Assembly (NCBI GenBank): GCA_002399345.1
Contig: DHDL01000015.1
Location: 40,754 to 63,032 of the forward strand
DNA length: 22,279 nucleotides
DNA from: Thermoanaerobacterales bacterium UBA4877
GTDB taxonomy: Bacteria > Bacillota > Thermoanaerobacteria > Thermoanaerobacterales > UBA4877
Reading direction: 5' to 3'
In this document: positions 1 through 7,795 of the stretch, in pieces
Layout of the letters: each line of letters begins with the position of its first letter
Numbering within the stretch: position 1 is the first letter of the stretch
Position numbers and translations under genes: made by a program
The notes under the pieces: generated by a model
What the model was told of the DNA's origin: nothing
Seen by the model: the letters and a program-made list of their open reading frames with translations, nothing else
Database searches by the model: none

Positions 1-1133
1 GTGGCAAGGCAGCCGTTGTGGCATGCAATGCAAGGGCGTATATCATCGAAATTGCCCTGCTTCACCTTGTTTACATAATCGGGGTCCGCAAGTATGGCGC
101 GTCCGATACCGATCCCGTCGAACATCTCGTCTTCAAGGCATTTTACCGCCAGATCGGGGTCATCCATCCTGCCTGCGCAGATAACCGGTATATCGACGAA
201 TTTCTTGATAAACGACACCTCGGGTATGTTGCAGCCCATCGGCATATACATCGGCGGGTGGGCCCAGTACCATGAATCATAGGAACCATTGTCCGCATTC
301 AAGGCATCGCAACCGGCCTCTTCAAGTATACGGGCAGCCGCGGGGCTCTCTTCCATTGAGCGGCCGAATTCCTTGTAGGCCTCACCGGGTAGAGCACCGG
401 CGTTGAACCCTCTCATCTTGCTGGTAACACTGTAGCGTACTGTTACTACAAAATCTTTGCCGCAGGCTTTTTTAACCCCTTTGATGATCTCGCACGGAAA
501 ACGCAAACGTTTTTCCAGACTACCGCCAAATTCATCCGTGCGCCCGTTAGTCGCTTCAATAGTGAATTGATCGATAAGATACCCTTCGTGAACGGCATGT
601 ATTTCTATACCGTCAAAGCCCGCTTCTTGCGCCATCTTGGCCGATTCGATAAATGAATGTATGTATTGCCATACCTCCTCGGTGGTGAGTCCGCGGTGCT
701 TTACTTTGGGATTCCATACATTGGGCAGCCCATCAGTCGGTGCAACAAAATAAGTATCGGGGTCCAGTCCATATTTTTTTAATAACTCAGGACTGCCGGG
801 CAGTGTACGTCCGGAACCTCCGGAAAGCTGGAGAAGTATCTTTGAACCATAGCGGTGAATCTCTTCTGTCATTTTCCTGGTAGGCATGAAGGCATCCTTC
901 TGTTCATGCAACCATTTGTCCGTTCCCATGGGTGCTACTAAGGTAGCTCCAGTGACCAAGAGGCCAATACCACCCTTGGCGCGCTCGATGAAATATTCAC
1001 AGCCTTCCTTGTCATAGCTGCCGTCCGGGTTGAATACGTGACCACCGCCTAAGGCTTCCATAACATAGCGGTTCTTAACCTCCATACTGCCTATCTTCAT
1101 CGGGGTAAACAGAATATCATATTTCCCTGACAT
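1..1133 (-). CDS. NADH:flavin oxidoreductase of the old yellow enzyme / BaiCD / 2-enoate reductase type (3' end outside window)
   Basis: This is a partial gene: 377 codons are visible from the ATG at 1133, and the reading frame runs off the left edge. The N-terminus (FTPMKIGSMEVKNRY) is the first strand of an FMN-binding TIM barrel. IHAVHEGYL with RTDEFGGSLEKR is the active-site and FMN region; the HxxHEGYL form, with an extra Glu, is typical of bile-acid-inducible and enoate-reductase-like members. The visible end reads CIACHNGC, the first cysteines of the 4Fe-4S cluster motif that joins the barrel to a C-terminal FAD/NAD(P) domain, so the full protein is probably about 650 residues. The family reduces activated C=C bonds of enoates or enones with NAD(P)H; the substrate cannot be read here. 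An AAGGGTGG ribosome binding site lies 9 nt before the ATG. The gene is divergent from a TetR regulator, its likely controller. Confidence 0.9.
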   Translation of the reverse strand, partial: MSGKYDILFTPMKIGSMEVKNRYVMEALGGGHVFNPDGSYDKEGCEYFIERAKGGIGLLVTGATLVAPMGTDKWLHEQKDAFMPTRKMTEEIHRYGSKILLQLSGGSGRTLPGSPELLKKYGLDPDTYFVAPTDGLPNVWNPKVKHRGLTTEEVWQYIHSFIESAKMAQEAGFDGIEIHAVHEGYLIDQFTIEATNGRTDEFGGSLEKRLRFPCEIIKGVKKACGKDFVVTVRYSVTSKMRGFNAGALPGEAYKEFGRSMEESPAAARILEEAGCDALNADNGSYDSWYWAHPPMYMPMGCNIPEVSFIKKFVDIPVICAGRMDDPDLAVKCLEDEMFDGIGIGRAILADPDYVNKVKQGNFDDIRPCIACHNGCLA

Positions 1134-1206
1134 GTTTGATTACCACCCTTCTTTTTATTTTTTTAGATAATAGTATGAAGTTTAGTATGAAATAGGCGTC
1201 AAATAT

Positions 1207-1227
1207 TGTTATGATAATATTATAACA
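1207..1227. promoter_or_regulatory. Near-perfect palindrome, candidate TetR operator
   Basis: This 21-bp palindrome has arms TGTTAT / ATAACA and 9 of 10 symmetric positions paired. It lies between the divergent oxidoreductase and TetR genes. A TGTTATCATAA half-site at 1303-1313, ten of eleven bases like the left arm (TGTTATGATAA), sits just before the TetR ribosome binding site. The position and size fit autoregulation by a TetR protein, but binding is inferred. Confidence 0.5.
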
Positions 1228-1331
1228 AGGTTTATATTAATTGTACTGCAGTATAATTTACAAGTCAATAAGTCTAAAAAAATTTTTATTTAGTTTTATT
1301 TATGTTATCATAATCATGGTGATGAAACGTA

Positions 1332-1916
1332 ATGAGAGAAAAAACAGATAAATTAATTTTAAAAACAGCAATTGATTTATTTAAACAAAAAGGCTATTCC
1401 AATGTCACAATGCATGAGATCTGCACAGCGTGTGGGATTTCTAAGGGGACATTTTATAATCATTTTAATACAAAAGAAGATTTGATTTTAAACTATTACC
1501 AACTGCTAAGCAATGATATGATGCGCATAATGCCGGATCTTCTGGAAAATAAGCCGATCATAGAAAAAGTATGGTCATGCCTGGAATACTTTATAGATAA
1601 CACCATAAGCCTGGGACCTGATCTATTGAAAAATTTAATTGAAATTGATATGAATTCCGGCTGCAGTGTATTTTCTCCCTATCCGGAGGAACGTTCCGCT
1701 TATGAAAGGGTATTTATCAAAATGGAACTGGAACTGATCTCACAGGGACAAAAGGCCGGTAAAATTAGAAAGGATATAGACGCTAAAGACCTGCTATGGC
1801 ATTTTTCCGCCACACTGATGGGCATAGCCATGCACTGGAGCTCTTCGGGTGGAAAATATGACGAAAAAAAAGAATTAAGAAAACTATTTGACCAAATCTT
1901 TATAAAACCTTTTTAA
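1332..1916 (+). CDS. TetR/AcrR family transcriptional regulator
   Basis: The protein has 194 residues, a normal TetR length. Residues 5-50 form the TetR N-terminal DNA-binding domain: ILKTAIDLFKQKGYSNVTMHEIC followed by ISKGTFYNHFNTKEDL, with the recognition helix at about 36-45. The C-terminal ligand-binding and dimerisation part is not diagnostic, so the inducer is unknown. A GGTGAT ribosome binding site at 1318-1323 selects the ATG at 1332; the ATG at 1322 is out of frame. The gene diverges from the flavin oxidoreductase with a 198-nt spacer carrying a palindrome, which suggests it represses that enzyme and perhaps itself. The gene is more AT-rich than the oxidoreductase beside it. Confidence 0.92.
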   Translation: MREKTDKLILKTAIDLFKQKGYSNVTMHEICTACGISKGTFYNHFNTKEDLILNYYQLLSNDMMRIMPDLLENKPIIEKVWSCLEYFIDNTISLGPDLLKNLIEIDMNSGCSVFSPYPEERSAYERVFIKMELELISQGQKAGKIRKDIDAKDLLWHFSATLMGIAMHWSSSGGKYDEKKELRKLFDQIFIKPF

Positions 1917-1943
1917 TTTCAATTCCTTACAGGCGTATATTAA

Positions 1944-1990
1944 TTTAACTGCCATCCTGTATATTAAGTAAACACAGGACAGCAGTTAAA
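1944..1990. terminator. Inverted repeat between convergent genes, probable bidirectional terminator
   Basis: The outer arms TTTAACTGC (1944-1952) and GCAGTTAAA (1982-1990) pair perfectly, and an inner TCCTGT / ACAGGA pair continues the stem. It lies 27 nt after the TetR stop and 10 nt after the sdaAA stop. The flanking T tracts are short, so the strength is uncertain. Confidence 0.55.
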
Positions 1991-2000
1991 TAAGCACATC

Positions 2001-2876
2001 TTATCCCAATATTTCTTTTTTAAATTTCCTTCCTGTAGGCGTATCAGCCAGGCCGCCCTTGGCTGTCTCCTTAAGCTCATAAGGTATGGACTTTCCCACC
2101 TTATACATGGATGTAACCACCTCGTCATAGGGTATGCGCGACGTAATCCCCGCCAGTGCCATATCTGCCGCTACCAATGCATTGGACGCACCGAATGCAT
2201 TCCTCTTGACGCAAGGTACCTCCACAAGCCCGGCCACTGGGTCACATACCAGCCCCAACACCGCCTTCAGTGTGAAAGCCGCCGCATTTAACGCCTGCTC
2301 CGGGCTGCCGCCGGCAAGCTCGGTCACAGCTGCCGCAGCCATAGCCGCAGCGCTGCCGCATTCCGCCTGGCATCCGCCCTCCGCACCGGCGAGGGTGGCA
2401 TTGCTAGCTATGGTTATACCTACACCTGATGATGTAAACAGCGCCTTTACGATATCCTCATCACTGCTTTTAAGTGAACCAGCGGCTGTTAAAAGTGCCC
2501 CGGGGACGATTCCGCATGAACCGGCAGTCGGTGCAGCCACTATCCTTCCCATGGATGCATTTACCTCTGAAACGGCCATGGCACAGGCTACAGCCTTAGT
2601 CATGATATCTCCCGAAAGGCTGTCGTTGTTTTCCGAATAATTATAAAGCCTCTTTGCATCCCCGCCTGTGAGGCCGCTTACAGATTTTATTTCTTTAGTG
2701 AGGCCTTCTTTTACTGCATCCTTCATTACAATCAGATTTGTACTCATTTTTTTGGTTAATACACGCATACTACTACCCGAGACTTCAGCCTCACGCAGCA
2801 TGGTTATCTCGCCAATTGACTTATTATATTTTTTACACAATTCTATTAGCTTACTTCCTGTTTTAAAATTATACAT
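2001..2876 (-). CDS. sdaAA: L-serine dehydratase, iron-sulfur-dependent, alpha subunit
   Basis: The enzyme deaminates L-serine to pyruvate and ammonia with an oxygen-labile 4Fe-4S cluster in place of PLP. The protein has 291 residues, the usual length. Visible motifs are APTAGSCGIVPGALL (residues 115-129), GGCQAECGSAAAMAAAA (168-183) and VCDPVAGLVEVPC (210-222). Cys121, Cys169, Cys173, Cys211 and Cys222 are the candidate cluster ligands. The ATG at 2876 follows an AGGGGTGA ribosome binding site by about 4 nt. It starts 10 nt after sdaAB and is translated from the same transcript. An ORF on the opposite strand within this gene is a shadow. Confidence 0.97.
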   Translation of the reverse strand: MYNFKTGSKLIELCKKYNKSIGEITMLREAEVSGSSMRVLTKKMSTNLIVMKDAVKEGLTKEIKSVSGLTGGDAKRLYNYSENNDSLSGDIMTKAVACAMAVSEVNASMGRIVAAPTAGSCGIVPGALLTAAGSLKSSDEDIVKALFTSSGVGITIASNATLAGAEGGCQAECGSAAAMAAAAVTELAGGSPEQALNAAAFTLKAVLGLVCDPVAGLVEVPCVKRNAFGASNALVAADMALAGITSRIPYDEVVTSMYKVGKSIPYELKETAKGGLADTPTGRKFKKEILG

Positions 2877-2886
2877 ATGTTCACCC

Positions 2887-3552
2887 CTATACCGGATCTA
2901 TCATCATTACTTGACTCATTCCCGGAAGTTTCTTTATTTCATCCACGGCCTGGCTGGAAAGGGCACTGTCCATTTCTATAATCATGGTTGCCCTTTCCCC
3001 CTTTTGATTTCTGAAAACCCTCATAAAAGCTATATTTATATTGTACTTATTTAATATCTTTGATACCTTGGCTACGACCCCCGGCTTGTCCGTGTAAGAG
3101 GTAATAAGCGTCGGATAATCACCGTTAAACTCCAGGTTAAAATCATCTATTTTGGTGATGACGATATTGCCACCTCCCACTGATGTGCCCGTCACTTTCA
3201 TTTTACCGCATTCGCCATCCATCTCAATCATAACGGTATTGGGATGTGCACCCTCTATTACCGTAGGTACGAACTTAAAGTCTAAGCCCTTATCCCTTGC
3301 GATATCCTTGGAACTTTTAAGCCTGTCGTCGGAGGGATCCATTCCCAGTAAACCGGCTAAAAGAGCCCTGTCCGTACCATGTCCCTTATAAGTCTCTGCG
3401 AAGGAGCCATGTAAATAAAACGTGACCGATCTGATCTTGCCACCATATATCTTCCTCGCTATGTTACCTATCCTGGCCGCGCCTGCCGTATGAGAGCTGG
3501 AAGGCCCGATCATTACTGGTCCCAGTATATCAAACGAAGAAAATTGTTTCAT
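2887..3552 (-). CDS. sdaAB: L-serine dehydratase, iron-sulfur-dependent, beta subunit
   Basis: This is the partner of SdaAA, with 221 residues from the ATG at 3552. The N-terminal beta-subunit signature GPSSSHTAGAARIG is at residues 16-29. From about residue 145 to the end there is an ACT domain (YPTLITSYTDKPGVVAKVSKIL), a regulatory fold common in amino-acid enzymes. An in-frame GTG at 3561 would add three residues, but it lies inside the AGGTGGG ribosome binding site (3557-3563), so the ATG 4 nt beyond that site is the better start. It lies 37 nt after the DUF4446 gene and may be read through from that gene's promoter. Confidence 0.96.
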   Translation of the reverse strand: MKQFSSFDILGPVMIGPSSSHTAGAARIGNIARKIYGGKIRSVTFYLHGSFAETYKGHGTDRALLAGLLGMDPSDDRLKSSKDIARDKGLDFKFVPTVIEGAHPNTVMIEMDGECGKMKVTGTSVGGGNIVITKIDDFNLEFNGDYPTLITSYTDKPGVVAKVSKILNKYNINIAFMRVFRNQKGERATMIIEMDSALSSQAVDEIKKLPGMSQVMMIDPV

Positions 3553-3589
3553 ATTTCCCACCTCATTTGTTTATATAAATACGCATCAA

Positions 3590-4096
3590 TCATGCACTCT
3601 TTTTAACTGCCCTGTCTATTGCCTGAAGTTCTTCTGCCGAAAGTTTATATCTGGAACTTCCACCTTCTATGGGTTTTGCATATGTTACGGTATCATCCCT
3701 TCCAAATATACCGGTTATGACAACACCGTCATCATCCTGATTTAAAAGTGCTATGGAAAAACTCTGATCGGAACCCATACCAGTAAAGGCATTGTATCTT
3801 ATAATTCCAACCTTTTGAAGTGAAAATTCCATACGTTTTTCCAACTTACCCATTCTCTCTTCAAAACCTGTGACCTTGTCAACATTTTCTTCTACGGTGT
3901 TAAGATAAGACGACAAAAGCTTGTCCAAGCTCTCTCCTTTTCTGCCGCCGGTAAACCGCTTGTAACTCTTTGCATAGTTTGACAACCTGACATGCAAAAT
4001 TAATATCCATATAAGTTCTACAATAGCTGCAACTAAAATTCCGAATACTATGTAGATTTCATTAATATTACCTACAGTCTGAAGTAATTTGTTCAT
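3590..4096 (-). CDS. DUF4446 family membrane-anchored protein of unknown function
   Basis: The protein has 168 residues. A single hydrophobic segment at about residues 14-36 (IYIVFGILVAAIVELIWILIL) is followed by a basic stretch (RLSNYAKSYKRF) and a helical, coiled-coil-like part (about 55-95). The C-terminal domain (VGIIRYNAFTGMGSDQSFSIALLNQDDDGVVITGIFGRD) is the conserved DUF4446 core. Topology is probably N-out with the domain in the cytoplasm, judged from the positive charges after the segment. The family is common in Clostridia, often near parA and parB as here. No biochemical role is known to me. The ATG follows GGGTGA by 6 nt. A promoter with a perfect TATAAT lies upstream. Confidence 0.88.
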   Translation of the reverse strand: MNKLLQTVGNINEIYIVFGILVAAIVELIWILILHVRLSNYAKSYKRFTGGRKGESLDKLLSSYLNTVEENVDKVTGFEERMGKLEKRMEFSLQKVGIIRYNAFTGMGSDQSFSIALLNQDDDGVVITGIFGRDDTVTYAKPIEGGSSRYKLSAEELQAIDRAVKKSA

Positions 4097-4127
4097 AAAT
4101 ATTCACCCGTTCTTATTAGATTCGCAT

Positions 4128-4156
4128 ATTATAAATATACCACGTTTGTGACCCAA
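4128..4156 (-). promoter_or_regulatory. Promoter for the DUF4446-sdaAB-sdaAA genes
   Basis: On the minus strand, TTGGGT (4151-4156), a 17-nt spacer and a perfect TATAAT (4128-4133) lie 31 nt upstream of the DUF4446 start. The -35 is weak. Confidence 0.6.
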
Positions 4157-4199
4157 TTCTCAATACGAATATTCTAAAATTGTGATTTATGATTGTAAA

Positions 4200-4225
4200 T
4201 CCCCGGGCAAGCTTATACCCGGGGA
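4200..4225 (-). terminator. Candidate terminator after the cysteine desulfurase gene
   Basis: TCCCCGGG / CCCGGGGA form an 8-bp GC-rich stem with a 10-nt loop, starting 18 nt after the stop codon. The following minus-strand sequence (ATTTACAAT) is AT-rich but lacks a strong U tract, so termination may be partial. Confidence 0.55.
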
Positions 4226-4243
4226 CGGTTCGGCGGCTATTCT

Positions 4244-5380
4244 TTACCGCACGATTTTATTTACGGCGTCCAAAAATATCTCAGTTTCTCTTTCCGTAGT
4301 GAAAGGTCCCGTACTTACTCTTACGGCGCCCTGCTCAAAAGTGCCTATGGTTTTATGGGCCAGGCCGGAACAATGCAGTCCCGCCCTCACCTCTATATCG
4401 TAATCATTGTCAAGCAAATATGATACCTCGGTAGAATCCATATCACCCACATTAAAGGCAAGTGCCCCCGCATGCTCTTTGGGATCCACGGGTCCATATA
4501 CCTTCACCCTGTCTATATCATTAAGCCCGTCTATTATCCTACCGGCTAGCTTTATCTCATGCCTTCTAATATTATCTATGCCTGTACTGTTTATATAATC
4601 TATACCGGCATCAAGCCCGGCCAGCCCCGGCGTATTGAGCGTACCGCTCTCCAAACGGTCGGGCAATATATCTGGCTGGGTAAGCATATCCGAGTAGCTG
4701 CCGGTACCTCCCTCTCTTATGGTGTTTAATTTTATACCATCAGCTACGTAAAGCCCACCGGTCCCTTGCGGCCCTAATAATCCCTTGTGGCCGGGAAAAG
4801 CCAGCATATCTATATTATCTGCTTTTACATTTATGGGTACATGACCGGCACCTTGAGCAGCATCAAGAAGGAACGGTATGCAATACCTCCTGGCTATGGC
4901 GCCCACCTCCCTGAATGGCTGAATGGTGCCCGCGACATTGGAAGCCAGTGTAAGGACAATTAAAGAGGTATTAGGCCTTATGGCCTTCTCTATATCCTCG
5001 GGATCAATACAACCCTCGCTATCTGCCATTACAAAGGTAGTTTCTATCCCATAGGGCTCCAGCGCCTTAAGCGGCCGGGCCACCGAGTTATGCTCCATGG
5101 AGCTGGTAATGGCATGCCGGCCGGGCTGTAGAATTCCCTTTATAGCCATATTAAGACTGTCTGTGGTATTTAATGTAAAAACTATCCTCATGGGGTCGTC
5201 TATACCGAAGAGTCCGGCTACCGCATCCCGGCAATCCAGCACTATCCTGCCCGCTTCAAGAGACATCTTGTGTCCGCTTCTACCCGGGTTGCCACCGGCT
5301 ATATTTATGCAGTCGTACACCGCTTTTGCCACTCCATCCGGCTTGGGCCAGGACGTGGCGGCATTATCAAGATATATCAT
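4244..5380 (-). CDS. Cysteine desulfurase-like class V aminotransferase (TIGR01977 type)
   Basis: This is a PLP enzyme of 378 residues. The N-terminal YLDNAATSWPKP is the class V start. EHNSV (residues 96-100) holds the cofactor-stacking His97, LLDAAQGAGH (171-180) has the PLP-binding Asp173, and AFPGHKGLLGPQGTGGLY has the Schiff-base Lys199. Cys337 in RAGLHCSGLAHKTIGT matches the catalytic cysteine of desulfurases, which take sulfur from L-cysteine to a persulfide. It belongs to the clostridial subgroup seen near origin genes, not to the main IscS/SufS groups; the acceptor is unknown. The GTG at 5389 lies within the ribosome binding site AAGGGGTGA, so the ATG at 5380 is preferred. It lies 120 nt after parB, with a TATAAT-containing AT-rich region between, so it may have its own promoter. 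Confidence 0.92.
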   Translation of the reverse strand: MIYLDNAATSWPKPDGVAKAVYDCINIAGGNPGRSGHKMSLEAGRIVLDCRDAVAGLFGIDDPMRIVFTLNTTDSLNMAIKGILQPGRHAITSSMEHNSVARPLKALEPYGIETTFVMADSEGCIDPEDIEKAIRPNTSLIVLTLASNVAGTIQPFREVGAIARRYCIPFLLDAAQGAGHVPINVKADNIDMLAFPGHKGLLGPQGTGGLYVADGIKLNTIREGGTGSYSDMLTQPDILPDRLESGTLNTPGLAGLDAGIDYINSTGIDNIRRHEIKLAGRIIDGLNDIDRVKVYGPVDPKEHAGALAFNVGDMDSTEVSYLLDNDYDIEVRAGLHCSGLAHKTIGTFEQGAVRVSTGPFTTERETEIFLDAVNKIVR

Positions 5381-5500
5381 TTTATTCACCCCTTAAAAAC
5401 AATAAGGTTTTATGCTTTTATATTATAATATATGATATTACCAGGCAACAGTTAACTGCAATCGGCTTACTGTACTAATGTTTAGTCTGAACGGTTTCTG

Positions 5501-6340
5501 TTACGGCTGATAACCGCCTATTACCTCTATAATCCTTTCCAACTCTTCATTGGAATAATACTCTATGTAGATCTTGCCACCCTTCTTACCCCTGTTAATC
5601 AAAACCCTTGTACCCAGTGTACGCTCAAGACGGCTTTCTATGTCCTTTATTATAGGATCTTTCTTTGCTTTCTTAACCTTTTTGCTTATCCTTTTATCTT
5701 CAGTAAGTTTATAAATCATCTTCTCCGTATCCCTGACACTCATTCCATCCTTTATAACCCTAATCGCCAGCTCATACTGCCTACCACTGTCAATTCCCAG
5801 CAGGGCCTTGGCATGGCCTGCGGAAAGTTTACCTTCCTCCACCATTTCCCTAACGCTCCCGTCAAGATTTAGCAGCCTGAGTGAATTAGCGATCGCCGGC
5901 CTGCTTTTTCCTATTATTCTTGCTATCTCTTCCTGCGTTAATTCGAATTCCTCCATTAGCGTCTTGTAAGCCGCTGCCTCTTCTATGGGATTTAAATCTT
6001 CCCGCTGGAGATTTTCTATCAAAGCCAGCTCCATGCTCTCCTCTTCCGAAATCGAACGCACCACTGCTGGTATACTTTCCAACCCCGCAGCCTTTGCCGC
6101 CCTATATCTCCTCTCCCCTGCTATTATCTTGTACCCGTCATCGTCCGGGCAAACCAATATAGGCTGCAATACTCCATACTGCTTTACTGAATCGGTAAGC
6201 GCATCCAGAGCCTCCTCTTTAAATTCCTTCCTCGGCTGATTATCATTTACTATAATATCTTCCATATCTATCTCGTTTACGGACCCGGATTCTGTTTCAG
6301 GTATGAGTGCCTGCAGACCCCGGCCCAGTCCTTTTCTCAT
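5501..6340 (-). CDS. parB: Chromosome partitioning protein ParB (Spo0J)
   Basis: ParB is a CTP-dependent DNA clamp that loads at parS sites, spreads, and recruits SMC. The protein has 279 residues. The N-terminus RKGLGRGLQALIP is the usual ParA-stimulating segment. The CTP-binding motifs are GERRYRA (residues 75-81) and ENLQRED (109-115). The parS-reading HTH is at 134-157, and the C-terminal dimerisation domain is rich in Lys and Glu. In the HTH, SRPAIANSL with Gly175 has the ParB-type pattern (Arg, small residue, Gly) and not the Noc pattern (Gln, Lys, Arg). The ATG lies one nucleotide after the parA stop, with its ribosome binding site (GGGAGGGA) inside the end of parA, so the two are translationally coupled. 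Confidence 0.97.
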   Translation of the reverse strand: MRKGLGRGLQALIPETESGSVNEIDMEDIIVNDNQPRKEFKEEALDALTDSVKQYGVLQPILVCPDDDGYKIIAGERRYRAAKAAGLESIPAVVRSISEEESMELALIENLQREDLNPIEEAAAYKTLMEEFELTQEEIARIIGKSRPAIANSLRLLNLDGSVREMVEEGKLSAGHAKALLGIDSGRQYELAIRVIKDGMSVRDTEKMIYKLTEDKRISKKVKKAKKDPIIKDIESRLERTLGTRVLINRGKKGGKIYIEYYSNEELERIIEVIGGYQP

Positions 6341-6341
6341 T

Positions 6342-7103
6342 TTAATCCCTCCCTATAACTTCTTCTGCCAGATCCTCATAGGCCTCTGCTCCCTTGGATT
6401 TTGGATCATAAACCCTGATCGGTTTCCCGAAGCTCGGCGCCTCTCCCAATCTGATATTCCGCGGAATTATCGCCGTATATACCTTATTGCGGAAATATTT
6501 TTTAACCTCATCCACCACCTGGATGGAAAGGTTTGTCCTGCCGTCAAACATGGTAAGAACCACACCGTCTATAACAAGCTTCCTGTTTAATCCCCTCTGA
6601 ACGAGCTTTATAGTATTCATCAGCTGTGTCAAGCCTTCCAGCGCATAGTACTCACACTGGATAGGTACCAATACCGAATCTGCAGCTGTAAGAGCATTTA
6701 ACGTCAGAAGACCGAGGGACGGAGGACAATCTATCAATATAAAATCATATTCATTCCTTACTGAAGAGAGAGCTGTCTTAAGCCGGTACTCTCTTTTTTT
6801 TAAAGAAACCATCTCTATCTCCGCGCCTGCTAATTCTATATTTGCAGGGATAACAAACAGCCCCTTATACTCCGTTTGTTTTATACAATCACGTATATTC
6901 ACATTATCAAGCAATACATCATAGATCGTATTTTCCAAGTGATCCTTATCCAAACCAATACCACTGGTCGAGTTGCCCTGTGGATCGGTATCGATCATGA
7001 GTACTTTCTTTCCCCTGGCACTGATACTGCAACTGAGGTTTACAACAGTTGTTGTTTTGCCTACACCACCTTTTTGATTGGCTATAGCCATTATCCTGCC
7101 CAT
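6342..7103 (-). CDS. parA: Chromosome partitioning ATPase ParA (Soj)
   Basis: ParA is a nucleoid-binding ATPase that, with ParB, helps place origins; in Bacillus the same protein also modulates DnaA. The length of 253 residues matches Bacillus Soj. Residues 1-19 carry the deviant Walker A box KGGVGKTT (11-18) with its signature lysine. LMIDTDPQGN (35-44) is the switch I region, and FILIDCPPSLG is Walker B. Basic residues near the C-terminus (RNIRLGEAPSFGKP) match the DNA-binding face. The ATG at 7103 follows a GGGGGAGG ribosome binding site by 9 nt. It is the first gene of a parA-parB operon. The 96-nt upstream spacer is shared with a plus-strand ORF; I found no convincing promoter in it. Confidence 0.97.
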   Translation of the reverse strand: MGRIMAIANQKGGVGKTTTVVNLSCSISARGKKVLMIDTDPQGNSTSGIGLDKDHLENTIYDVLLDNVNIRDCIKQTEYKGLFVIPANIELAGAEIEMVSLKKREYRLKTALSSVRNEYDFILIDCPPSLGLLTLNALTAADSVLVPIQCEYYALEGLTQLMNTIKLVQRGLNRKLVIDGVVLTMFDGRTNLSIQVVDEVKKYFRNKVYTAIIPRNIRLGEAPSFGKPIRVYDPKSKGAEAYEDLAEEVIGRD

Positions 7104-7199
7104 AGAATTTCCTCCCCCAGGAATATACTTACGTAGTTTTTCATATAAATTATTAGCTATTAAGAAATGTGTTCTAATATTATGTAAGAGGTTATCAGA

Positions 7200-7484
7200 A
7201 TGAAACTATCACCCTATAAATCTATATCTATCGGCGCCCTTTGGACATATATATCCTGGTTGCCGATTATCAGAGGCAATACGAACCCCATAATTGAATT
7301 TCTCTCATTCCCGTCCGATATAGGCATATTCCTCGAACAATATATTCATTTACGGGCCTCGTATCTTCCGTATGCCTTTTTATTTTCTTTAATTTTCTGC
7401 ATTGGAATTTGCTTGTCTTTATACAAGATTATAACATTGTTTCTCGTGAAACAAAAGCATAATTCGGCGAAACGGAGTGATTGA
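7200..7484 (+). CDS. Small hypothetical membrane protein
   Basis: I do not recognise this 94-residue protein. A hydrophobic stretch at about residues 10-24 (aromatic-rich, SIGALWTYISWLPII) is followed by a polar middle part, a long membrane segment at about 55-83 (YLPYAFLFSLIFCIGICLSLYKIITLFLV), and a basic tail (KQKHNSAKRSD). AGAGG lies 8 nt before the ATG. The stop at 7482-7484 lies between the UPF0016 ribosome binding site (7474-7480) and its likely TTG start at 7486, so the two genes are coupled. The 3' part of the ORF contains a parS-like 16-mer (codons about 80-85). The ORF could be real and under double constraint, or mainly a carrier of that site. It is one of the few plus-strand genes left of the origin, so it faces replication. 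Confidence 0.6.
   Translation: MKLSPYKSISIGALWTYISWLPIIRGNTNPIIEFLSFPSDIGIFLEQYIHLRASYLPYAFLFSLIFCIGICLSLYKIITLFLVKQKHNSAKRSD
7438..7453. promoter_or_regulatory. parS: parS-like ParB binding site
   Basis: The 16-mer TGTTTCTCGTGAAACA differs from the parS consensus TGTTNCACGTGAAACA at one position (A to T at base 7). It lies about 0.35 kb upstream of parA and inside the coding sequence of the small 7200-7484 ORF. Binding by the ParB encoded next to it is expected from known biology. Confidence 0.85.
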
Positions 7485-7485
7485 T

Positions 7486-7752
7486 TTGTTTAAAACGTTG
7501 ATCAGTACTTTTGTAGTAGTGTTCCTCGCCGAGCTCGGCGATAAAACGCAGCTTTCAACCATGCTTATGGCTTCAAAGTCTGAATATCCAAAAGGTGTAT
7601 TCATAGGATCGGCAGTTGCCCTCATTATGAGCTCCGCACTGGCTGTCTTCGTGGGATTATATATAAAAAAGAGTATTCCCGAACAGTTTATAAAATACGG
7701 CGGTGCTTTGATATTCATTATAATAGGAATATGCATGCTTGTGGATAAATGA
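7486..7752 (+). CDS. UPF0016 / GDT1 (TMEM165) family cation transporter, single-repeat form
   Basis: The protein has 88 residues and carries the family hallmark E-x-G-D-K-T: FLAELGDKTQLSTMLMA (motif at residues 16-21). It has about three membrane segments. Characterised GDT1-family proteins move Mn2+, Ca2+ or H+ and usually have two inverted repeats, each with one motif. This protein has a single copy, so it must form a homodimer or pair with another half elsewhere; the upstream small ORF lacks the motif. The ribosome binding site GGAGTGA (7474-7480) points to the TTG at 7486, giving MFKTLISTFVVVF. The GTG at 7477 lies within that site and is less likely. An intrinsic terminator follows 22 nt after the stop. 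Confidence 0.85.
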   Translation: MFKTLISTFVVVFLAELGDKTQLSTMLMASKSEYPKGVFIGSAVALIMSSALAVFVGLYIKKSIPEQFIKYGGALIFIIIGICMLVDK

Positions 7753-7774
7753 TCAAACATAGAATAAAAATAAT

Positions 7775-7795
7775 AGCCACTATAAAGTGGCTTTT
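7775..7795. terminator. Intrinsic terminator, probably bidirectional
   Basis: AGCCACT / AGTGGCT form a 7-bp stem with the loop ATAA. It is followed by TTT on the plus strand and by a T-rich tract (ATTATTTTTATT) on the minus strand. It separates the convergent UPF0016 and noc genes. Confidence 0.85.

Noticed and set aside
2134..2640. Long plus-strand ORF opposite sdaAA
   Set aside because: It lies wholly within the antisense of a clear sdaAA gene, has low-complexity Ala/Ser/Pro content and no recognisable domain; it is a shadow frame.
7419..7760. Minus-strand ORF of 113 codons opposite the UPF0016 gene
   Set aside because: It is antisense to a gene with a clear family motif and has no plausible ribosome binding site or domain.
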